Made by a program: the position numbers and the translations under genes. A DNA stretch of 64,000 nt from Edaphobacter modestus (GTDB lineage: Bacteria > Acidobacteriota > Terriglobia > Terriglobales > Acidobacteriaceae). This document shows, piece by piece, positions 1-8,871 of this stretch. The stretch's first letter is position 1, and every line of letters starts with the position of its first letter. The notes under the pieces were generated by a model. The model saw only the letters and a list, made by a program, of their open reading frames with translations, made no database searches and was not told the origin of the DNA. Location: the NCBI RefSeq assembly GCF_004217555.1, contig NZ_SHKW01000001.1:1426001-1490000 (forward strand), in the 5' to 3' direction.

Positions 1-1
1 G

Positions 2-1141
2 CTCAACAAGGCCCGGCTGTATGTCGCCAACACCGACGAGATCAAGCTGCGCCGCCAGGCACGCGCCTTTCTTCAGGTCGCTCCCTTCGGCTATGGCTCG
101 CTTGCAAGCTACCTCACCGGCGACGCCGCCTCAGCCTCGAACGCTGCCACGGACGGCAAGTCGCTCGATAGCTTCCGCGACGCCGTCAAAGCTGAAGAAA
201 AACTTCTCATCCTCATCGGCTCGGAGCTGCGTGGCGCCGATCTCAAGCGCCTGATCGAGTTCGGCCTCACCATCCCCGGCACCAAATTCGCCCTGCTCTC
301 GGACTACGTCAACTCGCGCGGCGCCGCCGATATGGGTCTGCTGCCCGACATGCTCCCCGGCTACACGCCGGTTGCGAACCCCGGTGCCTTTGCGGAGCAC
401 AACGTCCCTGCCGCACCCGGCCTCGACATGCTCGAGATCTTCGACGCAGCCGCGCGCGGCGAGCTCTCCGCTCTCTACGTCGTCAACTCGAACCCCATCG
501 CCCGCTACGGCGTCGATCCCGCCGCCCTCAAGAACACCTTCGTCATCGTGCAGGAGATGTTCCTCACCGAGACCGCGCAACTGGCCGACATCATCCTTCC
601 CGCCGCCAACCTCTACGAGAAGGGCGGCTCGGTCACCAACAGCTACGGCGACCTCCAGCTCGTCCAGAAGGCCGGCGATCGCGCCGGCGTCCGTTCCGAC
701 TTCGAGATGATCGTGCGTATCGCCGACAAGATGGGGGCCGACATCAAGGCGCTCGTTCCCTTCGGAAAAGGTCTTCGCGCCGACATGGGCCAGAGCCGCG
801 GCGCGCAGTCCGGCGAAGCCGACCGTCACGCCGTTTGGCTTACTGCGAACAACCTCGAGCCCAAGCTCTCGCCCTTCGATCCCTGGGCCATCCTCGACGA
901 GATCCAGCGCCTCGTCCCCGGCTACAACCTTCTTCGCCTCCAGCTTCTCAGTGGAAACGATCAGCACCTGGAGCCCGCAGCGAGCGCTTCTACTGCCTCG
1001 AACCGCCGCGACCTTGTGCTTCCTTCCGGCGACACGCTCTTTACCTCCGGAACCCTGGGTCGTTTCTCGCCCATGCTCAACGACGTGCAGCGGTACCAGG
1101 CCAGTGAGCCGCTGATCCAGATCCACACCGCAGCAGAATGA
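2..1141 (+). CDS. nuoG: NADH-quinone oxidoreductase subunit G, 3' part (5' end outside window)
   Basis: Frame 2 is open from the window edge to a TGA at 1139-1141, giving about 379 C-terminal residues. The text matches the molybdopterin-oxidoreductase-like part of NuoG, for example SDYVNSRGAADMGLLPDMLPGY, SNPIARYGVDP, ADIILPAANLYEKGGSVTNS and a C-terminal FTSGTLGRFSPMLN. NuoG is the large peripheral-arm subunit of complex I and carries N-terminal Fe-S clusters, which lie outside this window. It is followed after 29 bp by nuoH, so it is the upstream member of the operon seen here. Identity is firm from content and synteny; how complete the upstream part is cannot be judged. Confidence 0.93.
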   Translation, partial: LNKARLYVANTDEIKLRRQARAFLQVAPFGYGSLASYLTGDAASASNAATDGKSLDSFRDAVKAEEKLLILIGSELRGADLKRLIEFGLTIPGTKFALLSDYVNSRGAADMGLLPDMLPGYTPVANPGAFAEHNVPAAPGLDMLEIFDAAARGELSALYVVNSNPIARYGVDPAALKNTFVIVQEMFLTETAQLADIILPAANLYEKGGSVTNSYGDLQLVQKAGDRAGVRSDFEMIVRIADKMGADIKALVPFGKGLRADMGQSRGAQSGEADRHAVWLTANNLEPKLSPFDPWAILDEIQRLVPGYNLLRLQLLSGNDQHLEPAASASTASNRRDLVLPSGDTLFTSGTLGRFSPMLNDVQRYQASEPLIQIHTAAE

Positions 1142-1170
1142 CTTCGATACAGGAGTAAAAAGTTAAAACC

Positions 1171-2229
1171 GTGAGCCACCTCACCGATTTCCAGACATTC
1201 CTGCTGCTTTCGATCCTCAAGATCGTCGTCGTACTCGTCATCACACTGACGGCGGTGGCTTATACGGTTCTCCTCGAGCGCAAGGTTCTTGGCCGCATGC
1301 AGAATCGCTGGGGCCCCTCTCGCGTCGGTCCCTTCGGCCTGCTGCAGCCACTGGCCGACGGCATCAAACTCTTCCTCAAGGAAGACCTCATACCCATGGC
1401 CGCCGAGCGCCCGCTCTTCATCATTGCCCCCATCATTGCGCTCACCTGCGCGCTGATCTCGATCGCGGTCGTTCCCTTCGGTGCCGTCACCCGCATCCAG
1501 GGCGTGGACATGTTCAACATCGCCGACATCAACATTGGCCTGCTGGTCATCCTCGGCATCACCTCCATCGGCGTCTACGGCATCGCGCTCTCCGGCTGGT
1601 CCTCGAACAACAAGTTCGCCCTGCTAGGCTCGCTCCGCGCAACCTCGCAGGTCATCAGCTACGAGCTCGCCCTCGGCCTCTCGCTGGTCGGCGTCGTCCT
1701 CCGCGCCGGCTCGCTTCGCCTGCGCGACATCGTCGCCAGCCAATCCGGCCACGGCCTGCTCTCCTGGAACCTCTTCGGCGGCTTCCAGATCGTCGCCTTC
1801 TTCATCTACCTGATGGCCGCTTACGCCGAGACCAACCGCGCGCCGTTCGACCTCCCCGAGGCCGAATCCGAGCTCGTCGCCGGCTACCACACCGAGTACT
1901 CCTCCATGAAGTTCGCCATGTTCTTCATGGCCGAGTATGCGAACATGATCACCGTCGCCTGCGTCGCCACGCTGCTCTTCCTCGGCGGCCCGACCAGCCC
2001 CTTCGGCAACCTCTTCCCTTCCGTCGGAGGCCCGTTCGTTCAGGCAGTCCTTCCCATCTTCTGGTTCGTCGTCAAGGTTCTCGCGTTTCTTCTGCTCTAC
2101 ATCTGGATTCGGGCCACGCTGCCCCGTTTCCGCTACGACCAGCTCATGGCCTTCGGGTGGAAGTTTCTGCTTCCCGTCGCCCTCCTCAACATTATCGCTA
2201 CCTCGCTCGTCCTCGCTTTGCGAGGATGA
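1171..2229 (+). CDS. nuoH: NADH-quinone oxidoreductase subunit H
   Basis: 352 residues, the normal length for NuoH (ND1), the membrane subunit that forms the quinone-binding heel where the peripheral and membrane arms meet. Typical segments are visible: LLERKVLGRMQNRWGPSRVG near residue 30 and AETNRAPFDLPEAESELVAG near residue 215, the conserved acidic loop facing the quinone site. Around eight hydrophobic helices can be read. The start is GTG, 15 nt after an AGGAG. The gene lies 29 bp after nuoG. In the common order nuoI would follow, but the next gene is nuoJ, 110 bp downstream. Confidence 0.96.
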   Translation: MSHLTDFQTFLLLSILKIVVVLVITLTAVAYTVLLERKVLGRMQNRWGPSRVGPFGLLQPLADGIKLFLKEDLIPMAAERPLFIIAPIIALTCALISIAVVPFGAVTRIQGVDMFNIADINIGLLVILGITSIGVYGIALSGWSSNNKFALLGSLRATSQVISYELALGLSLVGVVLRAGSLRLRDIVASQSGHGLLSWNLFGGFQIVAFFIYLMAAYAETNRAPFDLPEAESELVAGYHTEYSSMKFAMFFMAEYANMITVACVATLLFLGGPTSPFGNLFPSVGGPFVQAVLPIFWFVVKVLAFLLLYIWIRATLPRFRYDQLMAFGWKFLLPVALLNIIATSLVLALRG

Positions 2230-2233
2230 GCCA

Positions 2234-2263
2234 GGCTACCTGCTTTACAATCAACAGGTAGCC
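2234..2263 (+). promoter_or_regulatory. Perfect hairpin in the nuoH-nuoJ gap where nuoI is expected
   Basis: Arms GGCTACCTG (2234-2242) and CAGGTAGCC (2255-2263) are exact reverse complements, 9 bp each, with a 12-nt loop. No T-run follows (the next bases are ctcgaaaaattt), so it is not a classic intrinsic terminator. It starts 4 bases after the nuoH stop. It could be an mRNA-processing or stability element between operon segments; this is inference. Confidence 0.55.
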
Positions 2264-2339
2264 CTCGAAAAATTTGGCGCTGTCTCGAAGGATTCAGAAG
2301 GATTCAAGCGATTCACTGAAAAAGAATCTGCGGAGCATC

Positions 2340-2846
2340 ATGCAACTGGCACTCTTCCTCATCTTTGGCCTGCTCGCCGTCGCCGGAGCCATCAACTTCC
2401 TGCTGCAGCGGCACCCCATCAACTCGGCGCTCTCGCTGGTCGTCGTCATGATGTCGCTGGCCGTCCTGTATTGGTCGCTCGGCGCTGAATTCCTCGCCGC
2501 CGCACAGGTCATTGTCTACTCCGGCGCCATCATGGTGCTCTTCGTCTTTGTCGTCATGCTGCTCAACGCAGGCGAAGAAGAACGAACCCACGGCAGCCGC
2601 GCCGCCTATCTCGTCGGCTTCCCCGGTGCCGCCGCCATCTTCTGCCTTCTCAGCTTTGTCTTCCTCACCAACGGCAAGGCCTTCGGTTCCACCGATCTCA
2701 CGAACCATCTCTCCAACGCTGTCAACAACATCGCCGAGATCAGCCAAGTCCTCTTCCGCGACCTCCTTCTTCCCTTCGAGGTCACCAGCATCCTCATCCT
2801 CGTCGCCATCCTCGGAGCCGTCGTGCTCGCGCGAAAGGAGCAATAG
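2340..2846 (+). CDS. nuoJ: NADH-quinone oxidoreductase subunit J
   Basis: 168 residues beginning MQLALFLIFGLLAVAGAINF, with about five transmembrane helices. NuoJ (ND6) is a membrane subunit of complex I whose pi-bulge helix couples quinone chemistry to proton pumping. The helix text SLGAEFLAAAQVIVYSGAIM near residue 50 is the conserved NuoJ core. An upstream in-frame TTG at 2274 exists, but the ATG at 2340 has a GGAG 4 nt before it and begins directly with the first helix, so it was chosen. The gene ends AAGGAGCAATAG; that GGAG also serves as the ribosome site of the small ORF that follows one base later. Confidence 0.94.
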   Translation: MQLALFLIFGLLAVAGAINFLLQRHPINSALSLVVVMMSLAVLYWSLGAEFLAAAQVIVYSGAIMVLFVFVVMLLNAGEEERTHGSRAAYLVGFPGAAAIFCLLSFVFLTNGKAFGSTDLTNHLSNAVNNIAEISQVLFRDLLLPFEVTSILILVAILGAVVLARKEQ

Positions 2847-2847
2847 T

Positions 2848-2958
2848 ATGTGCATCGACATCAATTACTTTGCCCCCATCTCCAACTCGTCGGCCGCTGC
2901 CCTCATCAGTCTTGCAACCGCAGCTGTGATCGTCCGCAAGAAGAAGAAGGGGGAGTAG
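2848..2958 (+). CDS. Small membrane-like protein encoded between nuoJ and nuoK
   Basis: A 36-codon ORF, ATG at 2848 and TAG at 2956-2958. It begins MCIDINYFAPISNSS, continues with one short hydrophobic stretch (AAALISLATAAVIV) and ends in a basic tail RKKKKGE. That is the layout of a single-span membrane peptide with its C-terminus in the cytoplasm. AAAGGAG at 2834-2840 lies 7 nt before the ATG, inside the end of nuoJ. The stop is 3 bases before the nuoK ATG, and GGGGGAG at the end of the ORF is the nuoK ribosome site. Tight packing and good spacing suggest it is translated. I do not recognise a family; it could be an accessory complex I peptide or a leader for nuoK. Confidence 0.62.
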   Translation: MCIDINYFAPISNSSAAALISLATAAVIVRKKKKGE

Positions 2959-2961
2959 CAG

Positions 2962-3264
2962 ATGGTCCCCATCTCCTGGTACCTGGTCCTCGCTGCCGTG
3001 CTCTTCTCCATCGGCGTCGCCAGCTTCCTCATCAAGCGCAACATCATCACCATCTTCATGTCGATTGAGCTGATGCTCAACGCGGTGAACCTTACCTTCG
3101 TCGCCTTCGCGCACATGTGGCACCAGATCACCGGACAGATCTTCGTCTTCTTCGTCATGGTCGTCGCCGCCGCGGAAGCCGCCGTCGGCCTGGCCATCAT
3201 CATCGCAATCTTCCGAACTCGCCAGACCCTCAACGTCGACCAGGTCAACCTGCTGAAAAACTAA
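2962..3264 (+). CDS. nuoK: NADH-quinone oxidoreductase subunit K
   Basis: 100 residues, the standard NuoK (ND4L) length, with three transmembrane helices. The helix-2 segment [20 protein letters not shown] holds the conserved membrane glutamate (E in [11 protein letters not shown]), and helix 3 contains [12 protein letters not shown] with the second conserved glutamate. Both are part of the E-channel that links NuoH to the antiporter-like subunits. The start ATG is 3 bases after the preceding small ORF, with GGGGGAG immediately upstream. nuoL follows after 17 bp. Confidence 0.96.
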   Translation: MVPISWYLVLAAVLFSIGVASFLIKRNIITIFMSIELMLNAVNLTFVAFAHMWHQITGQIFVFFVMVVAAAEAAVGLAIIIAIFRTRQTLNVDQVNLLKN

Positions 3265-3281
3265 GGACACGAGACTCGCTG

Positions 3282-5258
3282 ATGCCTGCTTCTTATCTCT
3301 GGCTGATTCCGCTGCTTCCCTTCGCCGGATTCCTCATCAACGGAACCCTCGGCCGACGCCTGCCTCGCGCCTTCGTCTCCGCCGTCGCCCTCATCCCCAC
3401 GGCCCTCTCGGCCTGCCTCTGGATCTGGCTCTGGTTCACCATGAAGGCCGCCGATGCTCCGGAATCCATCCACTCCTTCGTTTCGCTCTTCGGAAACCCC
3501 TGGATCTCCATCTCCGGCTTCCACGCCGACTTCGCCTTCACCGTCGACCACCTCACGCTCATCATGCTGGGCGTCGTCACCTGCGTCGGCTTCCTCATCC
3601 ACGTCTACTCAGTCGGATACATGGCGCATGAAGAGGGCTACTGGCGCTTCTTCGCCTACCTGAACCTCTTCATGTTCTTCATGCTGGTTCTGGTCCTTGC
3701 CGCCAACTTCGTCCTGCTCTTCGTCGGCTGGGAGGGCGTCGGTCTCGCCTCGTACCTGCTCATCGGCTTCTACTTCAAGAAGGACTCCGCCGCCAACGCC
3801 GGCAAGAAGGCCTTCATCGTCAACCGCATCGGCGACTTCGGCTTTCTCCTCGCGATGTTCCTGCTCATCGCACACTTCGGCTCGCTCGACTTCTCCACCG
3901 TCTTCACCGCTATCTCGCAGCATCCTGAGTGGCAGGGAGGCTTCCTCACCGCAATCGCACTTCTGCTCGTCGTAGGAGCCACCGGCAAGTCTGCACAGAT
4001 TCCGCTCTACGTCTGGCTTCCGGACGCGATGGAAGGCCCCACACCAGTCTCCGCGCTCATTCACGCGGCCACCATGGTCACCGCGGGCATCTACATGGTC
4101 GCCCGCACCCACACCATCTTTGACCGCTCGCCCTACGCCCTCGGCGTCGTCGCCATCATCGGCGCGGCCACGGCCATCTTCGCAGCCTGCATCGGTATGG
4201 TGCAGCACGACATCAAGCGCGTCCTCGCCTACTCCACCGTCTCGCAGCTCGGCTACATGTTCCTGGCCTGCGGCGTCGGAGCCTACACCGCAGGCATCTT
4301 CCATCTCCTCACCCACGCGTTCTTCAAGGCGCTTCTCTTCCTCGCCGCCGGCTCCGTCATCCACGCGCTCTCCGGCGAGCAGGACATGCGCCTGATGGGC
4401 GGCCTCCGCAAGCGTATTCCCGTCACCTTCTGGACGATGACGATGGGCGTCTTCGCCATCGCCGGTATCCCGCCGCTCGCGGGCTTCTTCTCCAAGGACG
4501 AGATCCTCTTCCGCGCCTTCACCTCGCCCAACCCCATCGGCAAGCTGCTCTGGCTCGTCGGACTCATCACCGCCGGAATGACCTCCTTCTACATGTTCCG
4601 CCTCTGGTTCAAGACCTTCTTCGGCGAAGAGCGTTTTGAGGAGCATCACGACACCCACGGTCACGGAGACCACGGCCACGGCGTCCACGAGTCACCCCTG
4701 GTCATGACCCTCCCGCTCATGGTGCTCGCCCTGCTCTCCATCATCGGAGGCTGGGTCGGCATTCCTGCAGCCCTCGGCGGCCACGACGAGATCGGCGCCT
4801 TCCTCGAGCCCGTCCTCGCCAACGGAGTTACAGTCACCGAGGTCGTCAGCCACGGAACCGAACTCGGCCTCGCCGCTGTCTCTGTTCTCGTTGCGCTGAT
4901 CGGTCTCTTTGTCGCCTACGTCCTCTACTACAAGAAGCCCGGAACCGCATCCTCCTACGCGCAGCGCTTCCCGGCCCTCTACCGCCTCGTTGAGAACAAG
5001 TTCTACATCGATGAGATCTACCAGGCCGCAATCGTTACCCCGCTGCTCGTCTTCAGCCGGCTCATCCTTGGCGGCCTCGTCGACGGCGGCCTCGTCAACG
5101 GCTCCGGCTTTGCCGCTGGAGCGTCGGCTCGTGGTCTCGGCTCGCTCGTCCGCCGGATTCAGTCCGGCAATATTCGCTCTTACGCCGGCTGGCTCGCACT
5201 CGGTGCAGCCGCCGTCATCGCCGTCATGATCTTCGGCCACTCACTCTGGTTGCACTAA
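3282..5258 (+). CDS. nuoL: NADH-quinone oxidoreductase subunit L
   Basis: 658 residues beginning MPASYLWLIPLLPFAGFLIN. NuoL (ND5) is the distal antiporter-like proton-pumping subunit with the long lateral helix. Conserved pieces include LLFVGWEGVGLASYLLIGFY, GATGKSAQIPLYVWLPDAMEGPTPV split over residues 229-255, and LTHAFFKALLFLAAGSVIHA. The frame stays open upstream to 3117, but only within nuoK, so the ATG at 3282 is the natural start. Near residue 450 the loop after GEERFEEHHD is rich in His and Gly (HGHGDHGHGVHE), a feature seen in some bacterial NuoL proteins that might bind metal. nuoM follows after 31 bp. Confidence 0.96.
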   Translation: MPASYLWLIPLLPFAGFLINGTLGRRLPRAFVSAVALIPTALSACLWIWLWFTMKAADAPESIHSFVSLFGNPWISISGFHADFAFTVDHLTLIMLGVVTCVGFLIHVYSVGYMAHEEGYWRFFAYLNLFMFFMLVLVLAANFVLLFVGWEGVGLASYLLIGFYFKKDSAANAGKKAFIVNRIGDFGFLLAMFLLIAHFGSLDFSTVFTAISQHPEWQGGFLTAIALLLVVGATGKSAQIPLYVWLPDAMEGPTPVSALIHAATMVTAGIYMVARTHTIFDRSPYALGVVAIIGAATAIFAACIGMVQHDIKRVLAYSTVSQLGYMFLACGVGAYTAGIFHLLTHAFFKALLFLAAGSVIHALSGEQDMRLMGGLRKRIPVTFWTMTMGVFAIAGIPPLAGFFSKDEILFRAFTSPNPIGKLLWLVGLITAGMTSFYMFRLWFKTFFGEERFEEHHDTHGHGDHGHGVHESPLVMTLPLMVLALLSIIGGWVGIPAALGGHDEIGAFLEPVLANGVTVTEVVSHGTELGLAAVSVLVALIGLFVAYVLYYKKPGTASSYAQRFPALYRLVENKFYIDEIYQAAIVTPLLVFSRLILGGLVDGGLVNGSGFAAGASARGLGSLVRRIQSGNIRSYAGWLALGAAAVIAVMIFGHSLWLH

Positions 5259-5289
5259 ACGAATAAGGAAACTCGGACGAAACCTCGAG

Positions 5290-6897
5290 ATGAACATCGA
5301 CCATAACATTCTGACGATCATCACCTTCGTCCCGCTCGCCGGAGCCATCGTCCTTGCTCTGCTGCCCGACCGCGACCGCATCCAGCAATGGGGCGCGCTC
5401 GCCGTCACGCTCCTCACCTTCCTCTGCACGCTCCACCTTCCCTTCCACTTCGACTACAGCGCTCCCGGCGACGCCTTCCAGTTCCAGCAGAACCTCTCCT
5501 GGATCGCCTCGCCCGCCATCCGCTACCACGTCGGCGTCGATGGTCTCTCCACGTGGCTCGTGGTCCTCGCCGGTCTGCTTGCCCCGCTCGGTGTCCTCAT
5601 CTCCTGGCGCGCCATCGATAACCGCCGCCGCCTCTTCTACGTGCTCTTCCTGCTCCAGCAGGTCGCGATGCTCGGCATCTTCGTCTCGCTCGACCTCTTC
5701 CTCTACTACGCCTTCTGGGAGCTTTCCCTCGTCCCCATGGCGCTTCTGATCGCCACCTTCGGCCGCACCGAAAACCGTCGTCGCGCCGCCATCAAGTTCT
5801 TCCTCTACGCCTTCATCCCCTCGGCCATCCTGCTGGTCGCCATGCTCTGGCTCTACGCCCGCACCGGCACCTTCGACTATCCGCAGCTTGCCCAGATGGC
5901 CCTCGCGCACACCATCTCGCCCAACAACGCGGCGCTCTGGCTGGCCTCGCTGGCCTTCCTCTTTGCCTTCGCGGTCAAGGTCCCGGTCTTCCCGCTGCAC
6001 GGCTGGCTTTCTGATGCCGTCTCCGAAGCTCCTACGGCAGCCGTCATGGTCATCGCCGGAAAGCTCGGCCTCTACTCCATCCTGCGCTTCTCCTTCGGAA
6101 TCTTTCCGAGCCAGTCGCACCGCATCGCTCCCCTGATGCTCGCGCTCGGAGCCATCGGCATCGTCTACGGCGCCCTGCTCGCACTCATCCAGAAAGACCT
6201 GAAGCGCCTTGCAGCGTATGGAACGCTCGGGCACGTAAGCGTCGTCATTCTCGGCATCTTCGCCTTCACCGTCTCCGGAATCGACGGCGGCATCTACCAG
6301 ATCCTCAACGAAGGCATCGGGGGCTCCGCCCTCTTCATGCTCCTCGGCCTGCTCTACGAGCGCTACCGAACCTACGATATGCGCGAGTACGGTGGCCTGG
6401 CTGCGCGCCTGCCGTGGATCGTCACCATGTTCGTCCTGACTGCGCTCTCGGTCGTCGGCCTGCCGATGTTGAACGGCTTCGTTGGCGAGTTCCTGGTCTT
6501 CTCCGGAACCATGCAGTCCGCCGTCGCTCACCACATCGGCTGGACCGTGTTGGCCACCTCGAGCGTCATCCTCACCGCCTCCTACATGCTCTGGATGATT
6601 CAGCGCGTCTTCTACGGTGATCTTGGCCGCCGCGCCGAGACCATCACCGCGCCCGACCTTACTGCCCGCGAGCATCTGGCGCTCTGGCCGCTGGTTGCGC
6701 TCTTCCTCATCATGGGCATCGCCTCACCCGTCTGGCTTCGTGCCATCGACGCCGCCGGAACTCATATCGAGGACATCGTGAATCGTTCTCAGGCGGTCAC
6801 CGTCAACTTCGAGGCCTCCTCCCATACCGGAAAGCCCAGCTCCGAGACCGCACTCAACATGACCACAGCACCCTCTGCGACGAAAGGACCCCGGTAG
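5290..6897 (+). CDS. nuoM: NADH-quinone oxidoreductase subunit M
   Basis: 535 residues, about 14 helices, an antiporter-like proton-pumping subunit of complex I (ND4). Recognisable parts are FYAFWELSLVPMALLI-type text near residue 145 (here YYAFWELSLVPMALLIATFG), VKVPVFPLHGWLSDAVSEAP near residue 230 with the conserved lysine, and KRLAAYGTLGHVSVVILGIF. After the last helix there is an unusual hydrophilic tail of about 40 residues rich in Ser, Thr and Ala. The stop TAG at 6895-6897 directly abuts the nuoN ATG at 6898, so the two are probably translationally coupled. Confidence 0.96.
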   Translation: MNIDHNILTIITFVPLAGAIVLALLPDRDRIQQWGALAVTLLTFLCTLHLPFHFDYSAPGDAFQFQQNLSWIASPAIRYHVGVDGLSTWLVVLAGLLAPLGVLISWRAIDNRRRLFYVLFLLQQVAMLGIFVSLDLFLYYAFWELSLVPMALLIATFGRTENRRRAAIKFFLYAFIPSAILLVAMLWLYARTGTFDYPQLAQMALAHTISPNNAALWLASLAFLFAFAVKVPVFPLHGWLSDAVSEAPTAAVMVIAGKLGLYSILRFSFGIFPSQSHRIAPLMLALGAIGIVYGALLALIQKDLKRLAAYGTLGHVSVVILGIFAFTVSGIDGGIYQILNEGIGGSALFMLLGLLYERYRTYDMREYGGLAARLPWIVTMFVLTALSVVGLPMLNGFVGEFLVFSGTMQSAVAHHIGWTVLATSSVILTASYMLWMIQRVFYGDLGRRAETITAPDLTAREHLALWPLVALFLIMGIASPVWLRAIDAAGTHIEDIVNRSQAVTVNFEASSHTGKPSSETALNMTTAPSATKGPR

Positions 6898-8397
6898 ATG
6901 TCTCCCAACGTCCTTGCTCTTCTACCCGAGATCATCCTCACCCTTACGGGCGTCTTCATCATGCTGGCCGAGCCGCTCTTGCCAGTGGGGCAGACGCGCA
7001 AGCCACTTGGCTGGCTCGCCATCCTCGGCACCCTCGCGGCCGGTCTCGCAAGCTGGTACCAGCTCGGCTTCGGGACCGTACACGGGTACTTTGGAACCAT
7101 CCAGGTAGATGCCTTCTCGGTCTTCTTCCACCTTCTGATCTCGGCCATCGTTCTGGTCACGCTGCTCAGTTCGCTCGACTACTTTGAAGGCCACGCCACC
7201 CATGCCGGTGAGTACTTCGCGCTCACACTCTTCGGTGCCGTAGGCATGATGCTGATGACCTGCTCGGTCGAGCTGCTGATGGTCTTCGTCGGTCTCGAGA
7301 TCTCCTCGATCTCGACTTACATCATGGCGGGCTTCCGCAAGGGCCAAGCCTCCGCCACCGAGTCCTCCATCAAGTACTTCCTTCTGGGCTCCTTCGCCAC
7401 CGCCTTCTTCCTCTACGGCATCGCGCTGGCCTTCGGCTCCACCGGCTCCACGCGCATCGACGCCATCTCGCTCGGGCTCTCGACCACTGCGACTCCAACG
7501 CTTGCCCTTCTCGCGCTTGCACTCATCATCATCGGCATCGGCTTCAAGGTGTCCGCCGCTCCCTTCCATGTCTGGACTCCCGATGTCTACCAGGGTGCGC
7601 CCGCACCGGTCGTGGGCCTGATGTCGACGGCACCGAAGGCTGCAGCCTTTGCCGTGCTGCTGCGCATCCTCTTCGCAGGCTTCCCCTCCTACGAGCCCCG
7701 CTGGGCCGGGCTCATCTGGATCATCGCGGTTCTTTCCATGACGATCGGCAATCTGGGCGCCCTCATGCAGCGCGACGTCAAGCGTATGCTCGCCTACTCC
7801 TCGATAGCCCACGCCGGATACCTTCTGGTTGCTTACACGGCCTTCCCTGCAGACGGCATCGCTTCGGCCTGCTTCTACACCGCCGCCTACGCGGCCATGA
7901 ACGTCGGGGCCTTCACCGTGATCACCCAGATCGGAGGCTACGACGAGCGAGCGCGCACCATCGAAGACTACACCGGACTCGCCCTCAAGCGCCCGCTACT
8001 GGCCGCCGTGCTCGGCTTCTTCCTGCTCTCGCTGATCGGAATCCCCTTCACCGGCGGCTTCTTCGGCAAGTTCTACGTCTTCTCCGCCGCCCTGCACGCC
8101 GGCAACGTCTGGCTGGCCGTCATCGGCCTGCTGAACAGCGGCATTGCCTGCTTCTACTATCTGCGGCTGCTGGCTGCGCTTTACTCCCGACCGCACACGC
8201 AGAATGACCGCCTGGATTCGGTTGCGCCCGTTAGCATTCCCGCGGCCATCGCCCTGACGTTCACGGCTGTCGCCACGCTTCTGCTGGGAATCGCTCCCAA
8301 CCGCGTCCTGGGCCTTGCGCAGAAGAGCGCGGATGTAACGGTCCAGTCTCATCCGACCCAGGCTGCGCAGGACACCACCACAAGCACGGTTCGCTAG
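6898..8397 (+). CDS. nuoN: NADH-quinone oxidoreductase subunit N
   Basis: 499 residues, the third antiporter-like subunit (ND2). Diagnostic text: [20 protein letters not shown] near residue 130, [20 protein letters not shown] near residue 220, and [20 protein letters not shown] near residue 290. It starts one base after the nuoM stop. It is the last gene of the operon: a strong terminator follows at 8422-8464 and the next gene is almost 500 bp away. Confidence 0.96.
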   Translation: MSPNVLALLPEIILTLTGVFIMLAEPLLPVGQTRKPLGWLAILGTLAAGLASWYQLGFGTVHGYFGTIQVDAFSVFFHLLISAIVLVTLLSSLDYFEGHATHAGEYFALTLFGAVGMMLMTCSVELLMVFVGLEISSISTYIMAGFRKGQASATESSIKYFLLGSFATAFFLYGIALAFGSTGSTRIDAISLGLSTTATPTLALLALALIIIGIGFKVSAAPFHVWTPDVYQGAPAPVVGLMSTAPKAAAFAVLLRILFAGFPSYEPRWAGLIWIIAVLSMTIGNLGALMQRDVKRMLAYSSIAHAGYLLVAYTAFPADGIASACFYTAAYAAMNVGAFTVITQIGGYDERARTIEDYTGLALKRPLLAAVLGFFLLSLIGIPFTGGFFGKFYVFSAALHAGNVWLAVIGLLNSGIACFYYLRLLAALYSRPHTQNDRLDSVAPVSIPAAIALTFTAVATLLLGIAPNRVLGLAQKSADVTVQSHPTQAAQDTTTSTVR

Positions 8398-8421
8398 CCG
8401 CGCCGACCCTTTTCGTTGGCA

Positions 8422-8464
8422 CCCCCGTCTTAGCGCTATTTCCATCGCTCAGGCGGGGGCTTTT
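8422..8464 (+). terminator. Intrinsic terminator of the nuo operon
   Basis: A 14-bp stem (CCCCCGTCTTAGCG at 8422-8435 with CGCTCAGGCGGGGG at 8446-8459; one G-U pair and one mismatch) with a 10-nt loop is followed by CTTTT. It begins 25 bp after the nuoN stop. Confidence 0.85.
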
Positions 8465-8871
8465 CGCGCTCTTCTTCCTGACGCGCTCCGTTCTCTCCGC
8501 TTGATACCTCCCCTATGTAGAAGAGGAAGAACTTTATTTTTATAGAGTTACGAGATTTCAACAGCGTAAAATATTGAAAACGCCTGGCTTATCTATCAAA
8601 ATATTGAAAGAAAAGAAGTTACTCCCAAATACCTGCCCACTTCGTTGAGGGACGTGATTTTTCTATCCATTTCCAGTTTAGCAAGCTGGTGGAAACTAAT
8701 CGGCAACTTTATCCTGCCTGGTTTGTGTGGTTTCCACGTGAATGGGCCTTGACAGATAAAAGATTCCCCCATCGAAGAGCCACGAGCTGGGTACGCATGC
8801 ATCTTGAGGAAGGCAGAACTTTTCGGCCACCCTCACCGTACCTCCAGCCAATCCTTTTAGAGGGAGAGCGC
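8465..8871. other. Gene-free AT-richer spacer
   Basis: No convincing coding region. The part 8520-8630 is AT-rich and carries AAAATATTGAAA twice (about 8569 and 8599), so it may hold the promoter of the following gene. The frame is open from 8689, but nothing before 8872 looks like protein of the family. Confidence 0.4.

Noticed and set aside
131..1126. Long minus-strand open frame opposite nuoG
   Set aside because: It is the GC-rich antisense shadow of nuoG, rich in Val, Glu, Gly and Asp, with no family text. The same applies to the minus-strand frames at 3609-4688, 5224-6675 and 6922-7812.
2274..2339. N-terminal extension of NuoJ from the TTG at 2274
   Set aside because: The 22 extra residues are polar and unlike the family, and the ATG at 2340 has its own ribosome site.
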